A stretch of DNA of 62,020 bases. Origin: Pirellulales bacterium. Its GTDB lineage: Bacteria > Planctomycetota > Planctomycetia > Pirellulales > JAEUIK01. Positions 11,789-20,741 of this stretch are shown here, piece after piece. A program made the translations under genes and the position numbers. The notes beneath the pieces were generated by a model. That model had not been told where the DNA came from, ran no database searches, and saw only the letters and a list, made by a program, of their open reading frames with translations. Positions within the stretch are counted from its first letter, which is position 1, and each line of letters begins with the position of its first letter. Location: positions 1-62,020 of the forward strand of contig JAIESQ010000016.1 in the NCBI GenBank assembly GCA_019745975.1, given 5' to 3'.

Positions 11789-13741
11789 CTACTCCTCCTG
11801 CTCCCGCAACTTCGCCAGGATCGAGTAATCCTCTAGCGTCGTCGTGTCGCCGACGGTTTCCTTGCCTTCGGCGATATCGCGCAGCAAGCGCCGCATGATC
11901 TTGCCGCTGCGTGTCTTGGGAAGCGAGCCGGTGAAGTGCACGTCGTCGGGCTGCGCTAGCGCCCCGATCTCCTTGCGGACGTGCTTGCGCAGCTCGTCGC
12001 GCAGGGCGTCGCTCGGCTCACCGTTCTTCAAGGTGACGAAGACACTGACCGCCTGGCCCTTGATTTCGTCGTGCCGCCCGACCGCCGCCGCTTCGGCCAC
12101 GCGCGGATGGCTCACCAGCGCGCTCTCGATTTCGATCGTGCTCAGCCGATGCCCGGAGACGTTCAGCACGTCGTCGATGCGGCCCATGATCCAGTAGTAG
12201 CCGTCGGCGTCGCGGCGCGCGTTGTCGCCGGCCAGATACTTGCCCGGCACTTTGGACCAGTACTGTTCCTTGTAGCGGGCGTCGTCCCCCCAAATGCCGC
12301 GCAGCATGCCGGGCCAGGGCTTCTCCATCACCAGCCAGCCGCCAGAGCCTTCGGGCACGGGCTTGCCGCTGGCATCGACAATCGCCGGCACGATGCCTGG
12401 GAGTGGCCGCGTGCAGCTCCCCGGCTTGGTGGCGATGGCGCCCGGCAGCGGGCTCATCATGATGCCGCCGGTTTCGGTTTGCCACCAGGTGTCGACGATC
12501 GGGCAGCGGCGCTGGCCGATCTTTTCGTGGTACCAGATCCAGGCTTCGGGATTGATCCCTTCGCCCACCGTGCCCAGCAAGCGCAAGCTCGACAGATCGT
12601 GCGCATCGGGCCAGTGATCGCCCCACTTGATGAAGGCGCGAATGGCGGTCGGCGCCGTGTACAAAATGTTCACGCGGTAGCGTTCGATGATCTCCCAGAA
12701 GCGCCCCTCGTCGGGCCAGTTGGGGGCCCCTTCGTACATCACCACCGTGGCGCCATTGGCCAGCATGCCGTAGACGACGTAGCTGTGCCCGGTGATCCAG
12801 CCGATATCGGCGGTACACCAGAAGGTGTCTTCCTCGCGGAGGTCGAACACCCATTCGGCGGTCTTCTTGGTGAACAGGTTGTAGCCGGCCGTGGTGTGCT
12901 TGATCCCCTTGGGTTTGCCGGTCGAGCCGCTGGTGTAAAGGATGAACAGCGGCGCTTCGCTGTCCATTGGAGTGGCCGGGCAATCGGCGCGGGCGTCTTC
13001 CATCACGTCGTGCCACCACAAGTCGCGCTCGGGCTGCATGTGGACGTGAGTGCCCATGCGGTTGAGCACGATGCACTTTTCGACCGTGGGGGATTTTTTC
13101 AGCGCTTCGTCGACCGTGGCCTTGAGCGGCAATTGCTGCCCGCGACGCCAGCCGCCATCGGCCGTGATCTGCAGCCGGGCCTTGGCGTCGTTGTTGCGAT
13201 CGGCGATCGCTTCCGCCGAAAAGCCGCCGAAGATCACCGAGTGAATCGCCCCCACCCGAGCGCAGGCCAGCATGGCGATCGCCAGCTCGGGCACGAGCGG
13301 CATGTAGATCGACACCACGTCGCCCGGCTTGATGCCCAGAGACTTCAGCACATTGGCGAATTTGCAGACTTCGTAGTGCAGCGTTTGATAGGTGTAAACG
13401 CGGCGGTCGCCGGGCTCGCCTTCCCAGATGAGCGCGGCCTTGTTCTTGCGCGGCGTGTCGAGGTGGATGTCGAGGCAGTTGTACGAGATATTCGTCTGGC
13501 CGCCGACGAACCATCTGGCAAAGGGCTCTTTCCATTCGAGCACTTTGTCGAAGGGCTTGAACCAGTGCAGCTCGGCGGCGTGTCGGCCCCAGAACTTCTC
13601 GATGTCGGCGGCCGCCTCGTTCCAGAGCTTTTCGTATTCGGCGAGCGACTTGATGCGGGCGCGCGCTGAGAACTCGGCCGGCGGCGGAAAGAGCCGCCTT
13701 TCTTGCATCACGTTGTCGACCTGACCGGCTCGATCTGCCAT
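11789..13741 (-). CDS. acs: Acetyl-CoA synthetase
   Basis: AMP-forming acetate:CoA ligase that activates acetate to acetyl-CoA. The 650-aa product has every core element: the adenylation P-loop [12 protein letters not shown], the TWWQTETGG motif, DVLNVSGHR at the domain hinge, and the C-terminal [11 protein letters not shown] with the regulatory Lys at about residue 614, the site acetylated in other bacteria. GAGAGGGAGAACTTCGCG before ATG 13741 is a good ribosome binding site; an in-frame ATG at 13783 is less likely. The length matches the family (about 650 aa). No acetyltransferase or deacetylase partner lies next to it. Confidence 0.96.
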   Translation of the reverse strand: MADRAGQVDNVMQERRLFPPPAEFSARARIKSLAEYEKLWNEAAADIEKFWGRHAAELHWFKPFDKVLEWKEPFARWFVGGQTNISYNCLDIHLDTPRKNKAALIWEGEPGDRRVYTYQTLHYEVCKFANVLKSLGIKPGDVVSIYMPLVPELAIAMLACARVGAIHSVIFGGFSAEAIADRNNDAKARLQITADGGWRRGQQLPLKATVDEALKKSPTVEKCIVLNRMGTHVHMQPERDLWWHDVMEDARADCPATPMDSEAPLFILYTSGSTGKPKGIKHTTAGYNLFTKKTAEWVFDLREEDTFWCTADIGWITGHSYVVYGMLANGATVVMYEGAPNWPDEGRFWEIIERYRVNILYTAPTAIRAFIKWGDHWPDAHDLSSLRLLGTVGEGINPEAWIWYHEKIGQRRCPIVDTWWQTETGGIMMSPLPGAIATKPGSCTRPLPGIVPAIVDASGKPVPEGSGGWLVMEKPWPGMLRGIWGDDARYKEQYWSKVPGKYLAGDNARRDADGYYWIMGRIDDVLNVSGHRLSTIEIESALVSHPRVAEAAAVGRHDEIKGQAVSVFVTLKNGEPSDALRDELRKHVRKEIGALAQPDDVHFTGSLPKTRSGKIMRRLLRDIAEGKETVGDTTTLEDYSILAKLREQEE

Positions 13742-13804
13742 CGCGAAGTTCTCCCTCTCCGGATTCCCCACAGGGCCATTCACTGTTTCAAGCTAGACGT
13801 CTTG

Positions 13805-13890
13805 GGGTGCCATGCTCCACGCTTGCGTGGGCATGCACGAAGTCGTCGCCGCATGCCCACTTCGGAGTACCTTCAGTGGGCATGGCACCC
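13805..13890. repeat. Inverted repeat (GGGTGCCATG family), copy 1
   Basis: The element is bounded by GGGTGCCATG and its complement CATGGCACCC. Its inner part holds two further hairpins: CCACGCTTGCGTGG and the CCCACT...AGTGGG pair. A second copy with the same layout, including CCACGCTTGCGTGGGCATGC and GGAGTACC, is at 38219-38307. It lies just upstream of acs. Confidence 0.85.
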
Positions 13891-14002
13891 GGCGCGCTCG
13901 GCGCACTTGCTGCGCCGCGCTTGACGGCGCAACGCCAGCCCAAGGTAAAGGGGTGCGCCGGCGAGTGTCAAATGGCGCGGAGCGCGGAAATCGCGATGTG
14001 TT

Positions 14003-14053
14003 GTAGCCGGGGTCTTTGACCCCGGACTTCCCGGCCTCAAAGAGGCCGGCTAC
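14003..14053. repeat. Inverted repeat (GTAGCCGGGGTC family), copy 1
   Basis: A 51-base element bounded by GTAGCCGG and CCGGCTAC. It contains GGGGTCTTTGACCCC and GGCCTCAAAGAGGCC, two small perfect hairpins. A related copy, GTAGCCGGGGTCAGCGACCC onward, is at 61060-61118. It lies directly downstream of the GYF_2 membrane protein gene and could serve as its transcript end. Confidence 0.85.
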
Positions 14054-14069
14054 AGATTCTGCGCATGAA

Positions 14070-15317
14070 CTACTGCCGCATGAGCACATAGATGAGCACG
14101 GGCACCAGACCCACGATTGACAGCGCCAAGAGCCCGACGATTAGCGCCATGATGCGCTGCGCGCGGCGGCGCTTGGCGGCCAAGACCGACGCGGGTGGCA
14201 GCGGCTGCGACACGGGCTCCATCGCCGAGGGTACATCGAGTGCGGTAGCTGGACTGCTGGCTAATGAACCGGTGGTGCCCAACCCCAGGGAGCTGGTCGG
14301 CGATGGAGGGCGCGCCGATGCGGGAGCCGGCACGGAGGGCGCCGCGCCGGGGATCGCCGGCGGCATGCGCTGCGCGACAACGGTAAAGGTCGCTTCGCTG
14401 CGGCGCCAATCGGGCCACCCTTCACGCCAGACCAGACAGCCCGGCGGTACGCGACCTTCGTCCAACCAGCGGCGCATGGCGTCGCCGGGGGCCGGGCCAA
14501 ACTGTTCGCCCGATGCCAAGCGCACATACCAGACCGCGTGCGGCAGCTCGCTGATCGGATCGACTCCTGGCAGCGTCGCCGGCGGGGAGAGTGGTGGGAT
14601 TGTCGGCACGGCCTGTTCCGCGCTCGGGCGCGCGGGTCGTTGTACGGGCGCGGCAGCGGGCGAGGCAGATTTCGCGATCGCCGACGCATCCGACGGAGCG
14701 GAGCCGGCTGACGCGCTAGCGTTCGCTGCAGGCGTGCTTGGCGCGGCCGTCGGCATCGCACGAGGACCTGCATCGCGGGCCGCGGCGGCGAGTTCTTCAA
14801 GGTCGGGCAGATCTTCGAAACGGCTCCCGGCAGTCAACAGATCGTCTTCCAGCGGAGCCGAAGGAGTGTTGGCTTGCGAGGCCGGCGGCACAATCGAATA
14901 GTCTTCACCGATTTCCAGCGCGATCCCAGCACCTTCGGGTTGATCGAACCGGCGCTGCGCAGGAGCAGCCGCTGGCGGGCTACTCGGCGGGGCATTCGGC
15001 GCCGAAGCGCCAGCCTCAGCGCCGGGGACCACGGCACTCGGGCTGGACGCGCCAGCCAGGGGTTCTTTGGGCCTGGGCACCGTCGGCACGAGGTGAGATT
15101 GCATCGCGAAATCGGCAAACTCGCTGTCTTCTTCGACGAGCGCGGCTCCCTCGCCGGGCGACGGGGGCCCGCCCAACGACTCGACCCGGATGTTCTTGAT
15201 CGACTCGGACGGGATGACGAACCGCTCGCCACAGTGCGGACAAATGCCACGCTGCCCGGCCAAAAAGGCCTTCACATTGAGCTTGTGGCCGTTGGGGCAG
15301 AGAAAGCGAATACCCAT
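14070..15317 (-). CDS. Zinc-ribbon/GYF_2 domain membrane protein
   Basis: A 415-aa protein with three parts. The N-terminus has a CPNGHKL...CPHCGERF pattern, like a degenerate zinc ribbon. A long Ala/Pro/Ser-rich region of low complexity follows. Then comes a GYF_2-type domain, AVWYVRLASGEQFGPAPGDA to VWREGWPDWRR, with the typical Trp-Tyr start and G-W-x-x-W end. A single helix (IMALIVGLLALSIVGLVPVL) near the C-terminus anchors it, leaving most of the protein in the cytoplasm. Such proteins are frequent in planctomycetes; GYF-type domains usually bind Pro-rich peptides. The role is unknown. Confidence 0.8.
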   Translation of the reverse strand: MGIRFLCPNGHKLNVKAFLAGQRGICPHCGERFVIPSESIKNIRVESLGGPPSPGEGAALVEEDSEFADFAMQSHLVPTVPRPKEPLAGASSPSAVVPGAEAGASAPNAPPSSPPAAAPAQRRFDQPEGAGIALEIGEDYSIVPPASQANTPSAPLEDDLLTAGSRFEDLPDLEELAAAARDAGPRAMPTAAPSTPAANASASAGSAPSDASAIAKSASPAAAPVQRPARPSAEQAVPTIPPLSPPATLPGVDPISELPHAVWYVRLASGEQFGPAPGDAMRRWLDEGRVPPGCLVWREGWPDWRRSEATFTVVAQRMPPAIPGAAPSVPAPASARPPSPTSSLGLGTTGSLASSPATALDVPSAMEPVSQPLPPASVLAAKRRRAQRIMALIVGLLALSIVGLVPVLIYVLMRQ

Positions 15318-15493
15318 CGTGGCGACCGACCTGCGGGTGGCTGGTTGTATTTGCCATTATAGGTTTCGTGCCGGGTGGCGTTGCTAGGGAGCCGGTTGAA
15401 TCGTTACCATCGCGCACGCCGGCGCAGGGGGGCAGGCCTCCGAATCGGCATTCGTGCAGACGCTGACAGTACCAAACTGAGGCGAGCAGGCGG

Positions 15494-17311
15494 ATGAGCT
15501 TAGACGGCTGGTTCACGATCGCCGTGGTCGGCCTGGTGCTCTTGGCGCTAATGCTCACCCAGTTGGCGCCCGACGTCATTCTGGTCGCCGGGCTGACGGC
15601 GCTGTTGCTCTGGGGCATTCTCTCGCCCGACGAAGCCCTGGCCGGTCTGTCGAACGAGGGGATGGTGACGGTCGGCGTGTTGTTCATTGTCGGGGCGGGG
15701 GTACGGGAAACGGGGAGCGTCGACTGGATCGCGCACCGGCTCTTCGGGCGCCCCCAGGGCAAGACCAACGTCGTCGCGAGGTTGATGCTGCCGGTGGCGG
15801 GACTGAGCGCCTTCATGAACAACACGCCGCTGGTGGCGATGTTGATCCCGGCCGTGGCCGATTGGGCCAAGCAACTGCGGATTCCGGTGTCGCGGGTGAT
15901 GATGCCGCTGTCGTTCGCGGCGATCTTGGGGGGTACCTGCACGCTGATCGGCACCAGCACCAACCTGGTGGTCAACGGCCTGCTGATTCGCGCGGCCGAC
16001 AAGCAGCCCGACTTGCCCCACGGACTGTCGATGTTCGAGATCACCTGGGTGGGGTTGCCGGCCGCGATCGCAGGGATCGCGTTCGTGGCGTTCGTCGGCA
16101 CACGATTGTTGCCCGACCGGCGGCCGGCGATCAGCCGGCAGGACGATCCGCGCGAATACACCGTCGAGATGCTGGTGGCGGCCGACTCACCACTGGTGGG
16201 CAAGACCATCGAGGATGCCGGGCTGCGACATCTCGAAGGGGTCTACCTGGCCGAAATCGATCGCGACGGAACGGTCTTGCCGGCCGTCTCGCCGCAGGAG
16301 CGCCTGCGCGATGGCGACCGGCTGATTTTCGTGGGGATTGTCGACTCGGTGGTCGAGTTGCGGAAGATTCGCGGCCTGGTGCCGGCAACCGACCAGGTGT
16401 TCAAGCTGTCGGCGCCGGGGGGCGAGCGGACGCTGGTCGAAGCCGTGGTGTCCGATACTTGCCCGATCGCCGGCCGCACGATTCGCGAGGGGCGGTTCCG
16501 CACGACGTACAACGCCGCCGTGATCGCCGTGGCGCGCAACGGCGAGCGCTTGCGCCAGAAGATTGGTGATATCGTCCTGCGGGCCGGCGACACGCTGCTG
16601 TTGGAGTCGCACCCGTCGTTCGCCGTGCAGCAGCGGAACAACCGCGACTTCTTTCTGGTCAGCGCGGTGGAAGACTCAACACCGCCGCGCCATGAACGGG
16701 CGCTCTTGTCGCTGGGCATTTTGCTCGGGATGGTGGCGCTGGTCACGGTGGCCCAATCGGGTGGACTGGCCGGCACGCCGCTAGCCAATACCACCATGCT
16801 CAAGGCATCGCTGGCGGCCGCCGGGCTGATGCTCGTGACGCGCTGCGTGAGCGTGTCGACGGCGCGCAAGAGCATCGACTGGTCGGTGCTGTTGGCGATT
16901 GCCGCGTCGTTCGGCATTGGCGCGGCGCTCGAGAAAACGGGCGCCGCGAATGGAATGGCCGAGGGAATGATCCGCCTGGCCGGGGGAAATCCTTGGGCCT
17001 CGTTGGCCGTGGTTTACGCCGTGACGTTGATCGTCACCGAGCTGATCACCAACAACGCGGCGGCGGCGCTGATGTTTCCACTGGCGTTGGCCACGAGCCG
17101 CGACCTGTCGGTCAATCCGCTGCCGTTTATCATCGCGGTGATGATGGCGGCCTCGGCCGGGTTCGCCACGCCGATCGGCTACCAGACGAATCTGATGGTA
17201 TACGGCCCGGGCGGCTACCGCTTCAGCGACTACGTGAAGGTGGGAGTGCCGCTCGACATTCTAATCGGCATCGTGACCGTGGGCCTGGCCCCGCTGGTAT
17301 GGCCGTTCTGA
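15494..17311 (+). CDS. SLC13-family permease with two TrkA-C domains
   Basis: A 605-aa inner-membrane transporter. The first half-domain carries the SLC13/DASS signature MNNTPLVAM (about 108-116) and GTSTNLVVNG; the second carries ITNNAAAALMFP and TPIGYQTNLMV. Between them, at about residues 215-390, lie two RCK/TrkA-C-type regulatory domains (YTVEMLVAADSPLVGKTIED and the ERTLVEAVVSDTCPIAGRTI stretch). This layout is that of bacterial transporters for sulfate, dicarboxylate or other anions. The substrate is not predictable. It is monocistronic, with a divergent neighbour upstream and a repeat element starting 6 bases after the stop. Confidence 0.92.
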   Translation: MSLDGWFTIAVVGLVLLALMLTQLAPDVILVAGLTALLLWGILSPDEALAGLSNEGMVTVGVLFIVGAGVRETGSVDWIAHRLFGRPQGKTNVVARLMLPVAGLSAFMNNTPLVAMLIPAVADWAKQLRIPVSRVMMPLSFAAILGGTCTLIGTSTNLVVNGLLIRAADKQPDLPHGLSMFEITWVGLPAAIAGIAFVAFVGTRLLPDRRPAISRQDDPREYTVEMLVAADSPLVGKTIEDAGLRHLEGVYLAEIDRDGTVLPAVSPQERLRDGDRLIFVGIVDSVVELRKIRGLVPATDQVFKLSAPGGERTLVEAVVSDTCPIAGRTIREGRFRTTYNAAVIAVARNGERLRQKIGDIVLRAGDTLLLESHPSFAVQQRNNRDFFLVSAVEDSTPPRHERALLSLGILLGMVALVTVAQSGGLAGTPLANTTMLKASLAAAGLMLVTRCVSVSTARKSIDWSVLLAIAASFGIGAALEKTGAANGMAEGMIRLAGGNPWASLAVVYAVTLIVTELITNNAAAALMFPLALATSRDLSVNPLPFIIAVMMAASAGFATPIGYQTNLMVYGPGGYRFSDYVKVGVPLDILIGIVTVGLAPLVWPF

Positions 17312-17316
17312 GGCAG

Positions 17317-17500
17317 CTAGTCCGCATTTCTCACCAACTTCGTCGCGAGCGGAGTTAAGTGCTTGGATGGCAAGAAGCAGGGTGTGGATCGACCGGAAGC
17401 GTATTGGCTCATACGTTGAGGATCGAGACGCACCCGGCGACGCCGCCATCCAAGGACTTGGGCTCCGCGTAGCAGATGGCTGGTAAGAAATGCGGGCTAG
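17317..17500. repeat. MITE-like element with 20-bp terminal inverted repeats
   Basis: The ends CTAGTCCGCATTTCTCACCA (17317-17336) and TGGTAAGAAATGCGGGCTAG (17481-17500) are complementary at 18 of 20 bases. The 144-base interior shows no convincing reading frame. The size and ends fit a miniature inverted-repeat transposable element or a deleted insertion sequence. I see no clear target duplication. Confidence 0.6.
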
Positions 17501-17575
17501 TCCGCGTGAAGCGCGCGGCGAGCGCGACGCGATGCCACAATGGCGACGTCGGTCCAGAGCGTTGTCGCGCTGCAG

Positions 17576-17776
17576 CTATTCGGGCGCGTACTGAACGTCG
17601 GGCGCGATCGTGGCTCCCAGATCGATCAACTGGCTGCGCTCTTCGTCGCTGAGATCCTCGACGGCGAGCAAGCGGCGATGATCGTTTTGCAGGGCGATAT
17701 CGATATCGTGGTCGCGCAGAAACGCCAGGATATTGGCGTAGCGATCGTCGTTGGACGACTTGACCTTGTAACGCAT
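17576..17776 (-). CDS. Small protein resembling S8 propeptide/I9 inhibitor
   Basis: A 66-aa cytosolic-looking protein without signal peptide or membrane helix. Its C-terminal half, VEDLSDEERSQLIDLGATIA then PDVQYAPE, resembles the end of subtilisin propeptides (I9 type), where a helix is followed by GA-x-V-x-x-D-x-x-Y. The neighbouring S8 peptidase has a matching EVEPDIQYSWE at the end of its own prodomain. The gene is downstream of the peptidase on the same strand, 152 bases away. I infer an inhibitor, chaperone or immunity partner of the peptidase; only the sequence resemblance and linkage are observed. Confidence 0.6.
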   Translation of the reverse strand: MRYKVKSSNDDRYANILAFLRDHDIDIALQNDHRRLLAVEDLSDEERSQLIDLGATIAPDVQYAPE

Positions 17777-17928
17777 GGAACCTGTTCCTGCACTTCGCCG
17801 AACGACTGCCGAGCTTAGTTGCGAAGGCTCATTAAGTCTAGGTCGACTGGGCTAGGCGACAAGTTACCCACCCCGACCAGAACCGCGCGGGACGATCGCC
17901 GACCAGCTACCCACGACGGCAATATCGG

Positions 17929-19134
17929 TTATCGAACGGCGGCTTCACAGTCGATGAGGCCAGCGCCCTGGCAAGTCGCAGGTAGCCCTAAATCGTGGGC
18001 AGTACTACGGATTTTGTGGAAAACTCCCGCCTGGTCGAGCCCTGGCCAGCGGGAGAGGACCAAGCCGGCCAGGCCGGATACTTGCGGCGCCGCCCCCGAT
18101 GTTCCCCAACCGTTAACCAGGACTTTGGCGTGATTGCCGTGCAGGACACGCCCGTACGCTGGCGTGGGGGCGATGACGTCGGGCTTGTCGTTGCAGCCTG
18201 CCTGACCCGACCATTCCCCAGGTCCGCGGCTGGAGTACTCCCACATCCGGCCATCCAGAGCGCAGGTTGCCACGCTCATCAGATTGGCGCGCGACTTGAA
18301 TCTCCAAATGGAGTTTGGACTGCAGGCGTGGCGGACGGCGATGAGCTCGTGATTGTTGCCTGCCGAAAACACCAACACGATGCCGGCATCAACGGCGTCG
18401 CCAAGTGCGTCTTCGATGTCGGGGTCGGCCACCGGAGGCGTGCCTGAGTACGGCCCCCAACTGTTGTTGGCCACGATCGGCAGATTCAGACGCTGTTTTT
18501 CGGCGCGCAAGAAGTCGTAGATCGTGACGATCTCCGACGACAGGTACGTGGTACGACAAGAGATGAGCTGAGCCTCGGGCGCGACCCCCTCGAACTCGCC
18601 GATGGCTCCATAGCGCGTCGCCGCGGCAATGCACGCGCACATCGTGCCGTGTCCGCGATCGTCTTGCCAAGGATCGAGGCCGTTGAAGGCGATCTGCGTT
18701 AAACGCCGATGCCGCGGAAATTCCCGGCGGCGACCATCGATGCCAGAGTCGACAATCGCGATGGCAACGCCGGCCCCACGCGACAACTGCCAGGCTTCGC
18801 GCGCGTGGATGCTGGTGAGCACGTCGTCGAGCGAAGCTTGTGCCTCGTAATCCGCGGCGACTTGGAAGCCGGAATCGTCCCAGGAATCTTCCCAGGAGTA
18901 TTGAATGTCGGGCTCGACCTCGACATGGTAGTCGCGCTCGAGTTGTTTGAGAAACGAGAGCTTCTCGCTGGGCTTGCGGCTGGCGCTTGCCGTGGGCAAT
19001 TCCAGGCCAACGAAGCGACGCTGGCGGTTGACGACCGGTATCGACGACGGCGCTTGGGCGGCCAGCGCAGCCTCCATCGTTTCGGCGTCGCGAAAGCGAA
19101 TCTTCCAATGTTCGGTCGTTTTGGCTGGTGGCAT
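17929..19134 (-). CDS. S8 (subtilisin) family serine peptidase, no signal peptide
   Basis: A 401-aa peptidase of the subtilase family. Residues 8-80 look like a prodomain (HWKIRFRDAETMEAALAAQA ... VEVEPDIQYSWE). The catalytic Asp is at about 129 (AIVDSGID), His at 162 (DDRGHGTMCA), the oxyanion Asn in NNSWG near 222 and Ser at 346 (GTSGAAPQVSG). The usual GTSMAAP is altered to GTSGAAP. There is no N-terminal signal peptide, so it probably acts inside the cell or leaves by an unusual route. ATG 19134 is preceded by GAGGGGCAATC, a good ribosome binding site, although the frame stays open up to 19596. A 66-aa propeptide-like gene follows. Confidence 0.87.
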   Translation of the reverse strand: MPPAKTTEHWKIRFRDAETMEAALAAQAPSSIPVVNRQRRFVGLELPTASASRKPSEKLSFLKQLERDYHVEVEPDIQYSWEDSWDDSGFQVAADYEAQASLDDVLTSIHAREAWQLSRGAGVAIAIVDSGIDGRRREFPRHRRLTQIAFNGLDPWQDDRGHGTMCACIAAATRYGAIGEFEGVAPEAQLISCRTTYLSSEIVTIYDFLRAEKQRLNLPIVANNSWGPYSGTPPVADPDIEDALGDAVDAGIVLVFSAGNNHELIAVRHACSPNSIWRFKSRANLMSVATCALDGRMWEYSSRGPGEWSGQAGCNDKPDVIAPTPAYGRVLHGNHAKVLVNGWGTSGAAPQVSGLAGLVLSRWPGLDQAGVFHKIRSTAHDLGLPATCQGAGLIDCEAAVR

Positions 19135-19772
19135 GATTGCCCCTCGCGACTTCGATTCGCGCGGAACTCTGAGTGCTGAGACTTGTGTCTCGACAAGGAC
19201 CGTGTCGGTCGGTTGGACGATGACAACCGCGCCGGTGACTGCCAGGCAACTCGCGATGCTGCGCAGTTCCCGTCGGCTGGCCGTCGTCAGCGGCAGTGTG
19301 AACTCAGTGCCGATCCTGGGAATCAAGCGCCGTCGGCAGCGGCGCCGGTAGGGGCCAGAGTAGTACCGGGAGACGATCATCACTCCGCCCAACTTTCGAT
19401 CGCCGCGGCGCGCCAGTCGCCGGTACTTGGGATCGCGCAGGATCAAGCGCCGCAGCGTGATCGCGCCACGCTGCCGGCGGGGGCGGCTCACTACTTTGAG
19501 CGTGACAAACGCGCCAAGCGCTGACTCTGGTAGAAAGCCCTGAGTCTTCGATCGTGCTGGTGCAAGCACTACATCAAGGTCTACGGCCTCCGGCATTGAT
19601 GCGCTCCAGCGGCAGGCACGTACGTAGGCAATTCAGCGATGAGACGCGCGTGGATTCTGCGCGCGCGTTGGTGCCCGGGCAAGTTGGATTAGGCACAACT
19701 TTGCGAAGGTATGACAGACAGTTGTCATACCCAATACGCTCCAAAGGAGCGCGACACGCCAGCGCGGTCGGC
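19135..19772. other. Region upstream of S8 gene; open in-frame extension, no firm gene
   Basis: No recognised gene lies here. The S8 frame continues open on the minus strand to 19596 and would add up to 154 residues, rich in Arg, with beta-like stretches such as TGAVVIVQPTDTVLVETQVS. It could be a separate upstream domain or non-coding DNA. A perfect 9-bp inverted repeat (19709-19732) stands between this stretch and the ExbB/D operon. Confidence 0.4.
19709..19732. promoter_or_regulatory. Operator-like perfect palindrome
   Basis: GGTATGACA and TGTCATACC form 9-bp perfect arms around GACAGT. The site lies 41 bases beyond the stop of the ExbD-like gene and upstream of the S8 peptidase region on the same strand. 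It lacks a T-tract, so an operator for a dimeric regulator is more likely than a terminator. No regulator gene is next to it. Confidence 0.4.
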
Positions 19773-20741
19773 TCATTCCGCTGCCGACTTGGATCCCGAC
19801 GGACTACCGCCGATCGATTTGCCGTCGGGCATGGGGCGCCCCGCCACGCTGAAGCCGGCCTGGTAGAGCTCTTCTTTCAAGCGACGGTAGATCGAGAAAC
19901 TGTCGCCGTAAGTCCACAGTGTGATGGTCGTGGCGGCGGGCCGATGCTGGGCGAGTCGCCCCCGCAGCTCGGAGTTCGACCCGATCGCTTGCTCCAGCGT
20001 TTCGCCCAGTGCGGGCGAAATCGGAATAAACTCGCACTGCCGCAGCCGCGCGTAATTACCCAACCGCTCGAAGGTGTACCGCATGCGAAAGCCGTCGATC
20101 GGTCCACAACTATCCGTGGCCTCGGGCGAATCGACGAGACGATGTTGAATGCGGCGAATCTCGCCGGGGAGCCGGCCTTCGAATTCGTTGATCGGCACGT
20201 AGGCGATGCGCCCGCCTTTGAGTTGCAAGTGCAGCTCCTTGCCCGTGACGGTCTTGGAGATCGGCGTGGGGTAGCTAGTGACCTTGATACTCTCGGGCTT
20301 GCCCTGTTCGGTCGCGCTGAGTTGTCCGAGCATCTCGCGCAAGGCTTGCTCGGCGGCAGCGGCCGAGCGGCGCAAGTCGAAGTCCCCTTGCTGCCCGGCG
20401 TCGAGCGTTTGCCGACGCTCGTCGATCGCGCGGCGGCGGGCCGCCACGACAAAGGCGAGCTGCGAGCGCTCGTGAGCACGGGCCGCCGCGGCGAGCTTCA
20501 CGCGCTCGATATCCTGGGCCAGGAGCAGCACATCCCCTTCCAGCGCGGCATTCTCGGCCTCGAGTGTGGCGAGGGCCTGATCCTTGGCCGGGGCAGCGGT
20601 GGCCGTCGGTACGGCGGCATTGCGGGCGCGCATGCCGGCGATCAGCACCAGGATGACCATGATGCCGACCATGTTGCAGATGACGTCCAGAAAGGAGTCA
20701 CTGCCGAAGCCTTCGCCGTCCTCGCGAATTCGTCGACTCAC
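19773..20741 (-). CDS. ExbD/MotB-like single-pass membrane protein (short subunit)
   Basis: A 322-aa protein with an N-terminal membrane helix at about residues 19-37 (LDVICNMVGIMVILVLIAGM). A coiled-coil stretch rich in Ala/Glu/Arg follows to about 150, then a globular C-terminal domain. This topology is that of ExbD/TolR/MotB partners of proton channels. The end TLWTYGDSFSIYRRLKEELY resembles the corresponding domains of the larger subunit next door. GTG 20741 is chosen because it overlaps the upstream TGA as GTGA, implying translational coupling; the frame is open further but that part shadows the neighbour. It is the last gene of a three-gene operon with the ExbB-like channel. Function unknown. 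Confidence 0.75.
   Translation of the reverse strand: MSRRIREDGEGFGSDSFLDVICNMVGIMVILVLIAGMRARNAAVPTATAAPAKDQALATLEAENAALEGDVLLLAQDIERVKLAAAARAHERSQLAFVVAARRRAIDERRQTLDAGQQGDFDLRRSAAAAEQALREMLGQLSATEQGKPESIKVTSYPTPISKTVTGKELHLQLKGGRIAYVPINEFEGRLPGEIRRIQHRLVDSPEATDSCGPIDGFRMRYTFERLGNYARLRQCEFIPISPALGETLEQAIGSNSELRGRLAQHRPAATTITLWTYGDSFSIYRRLKEELYQAGFSVAGRPMPDGKSIGGSPSGSKSAAE

Noticed and set aside
11981-13669. 562-codon plus-strand frame opposite acs
   Set aside because: It is the complement of a well-supported gene, His/Val/Gly-rich without motifs, and a typical antisense artefact in GC-rich DNA.
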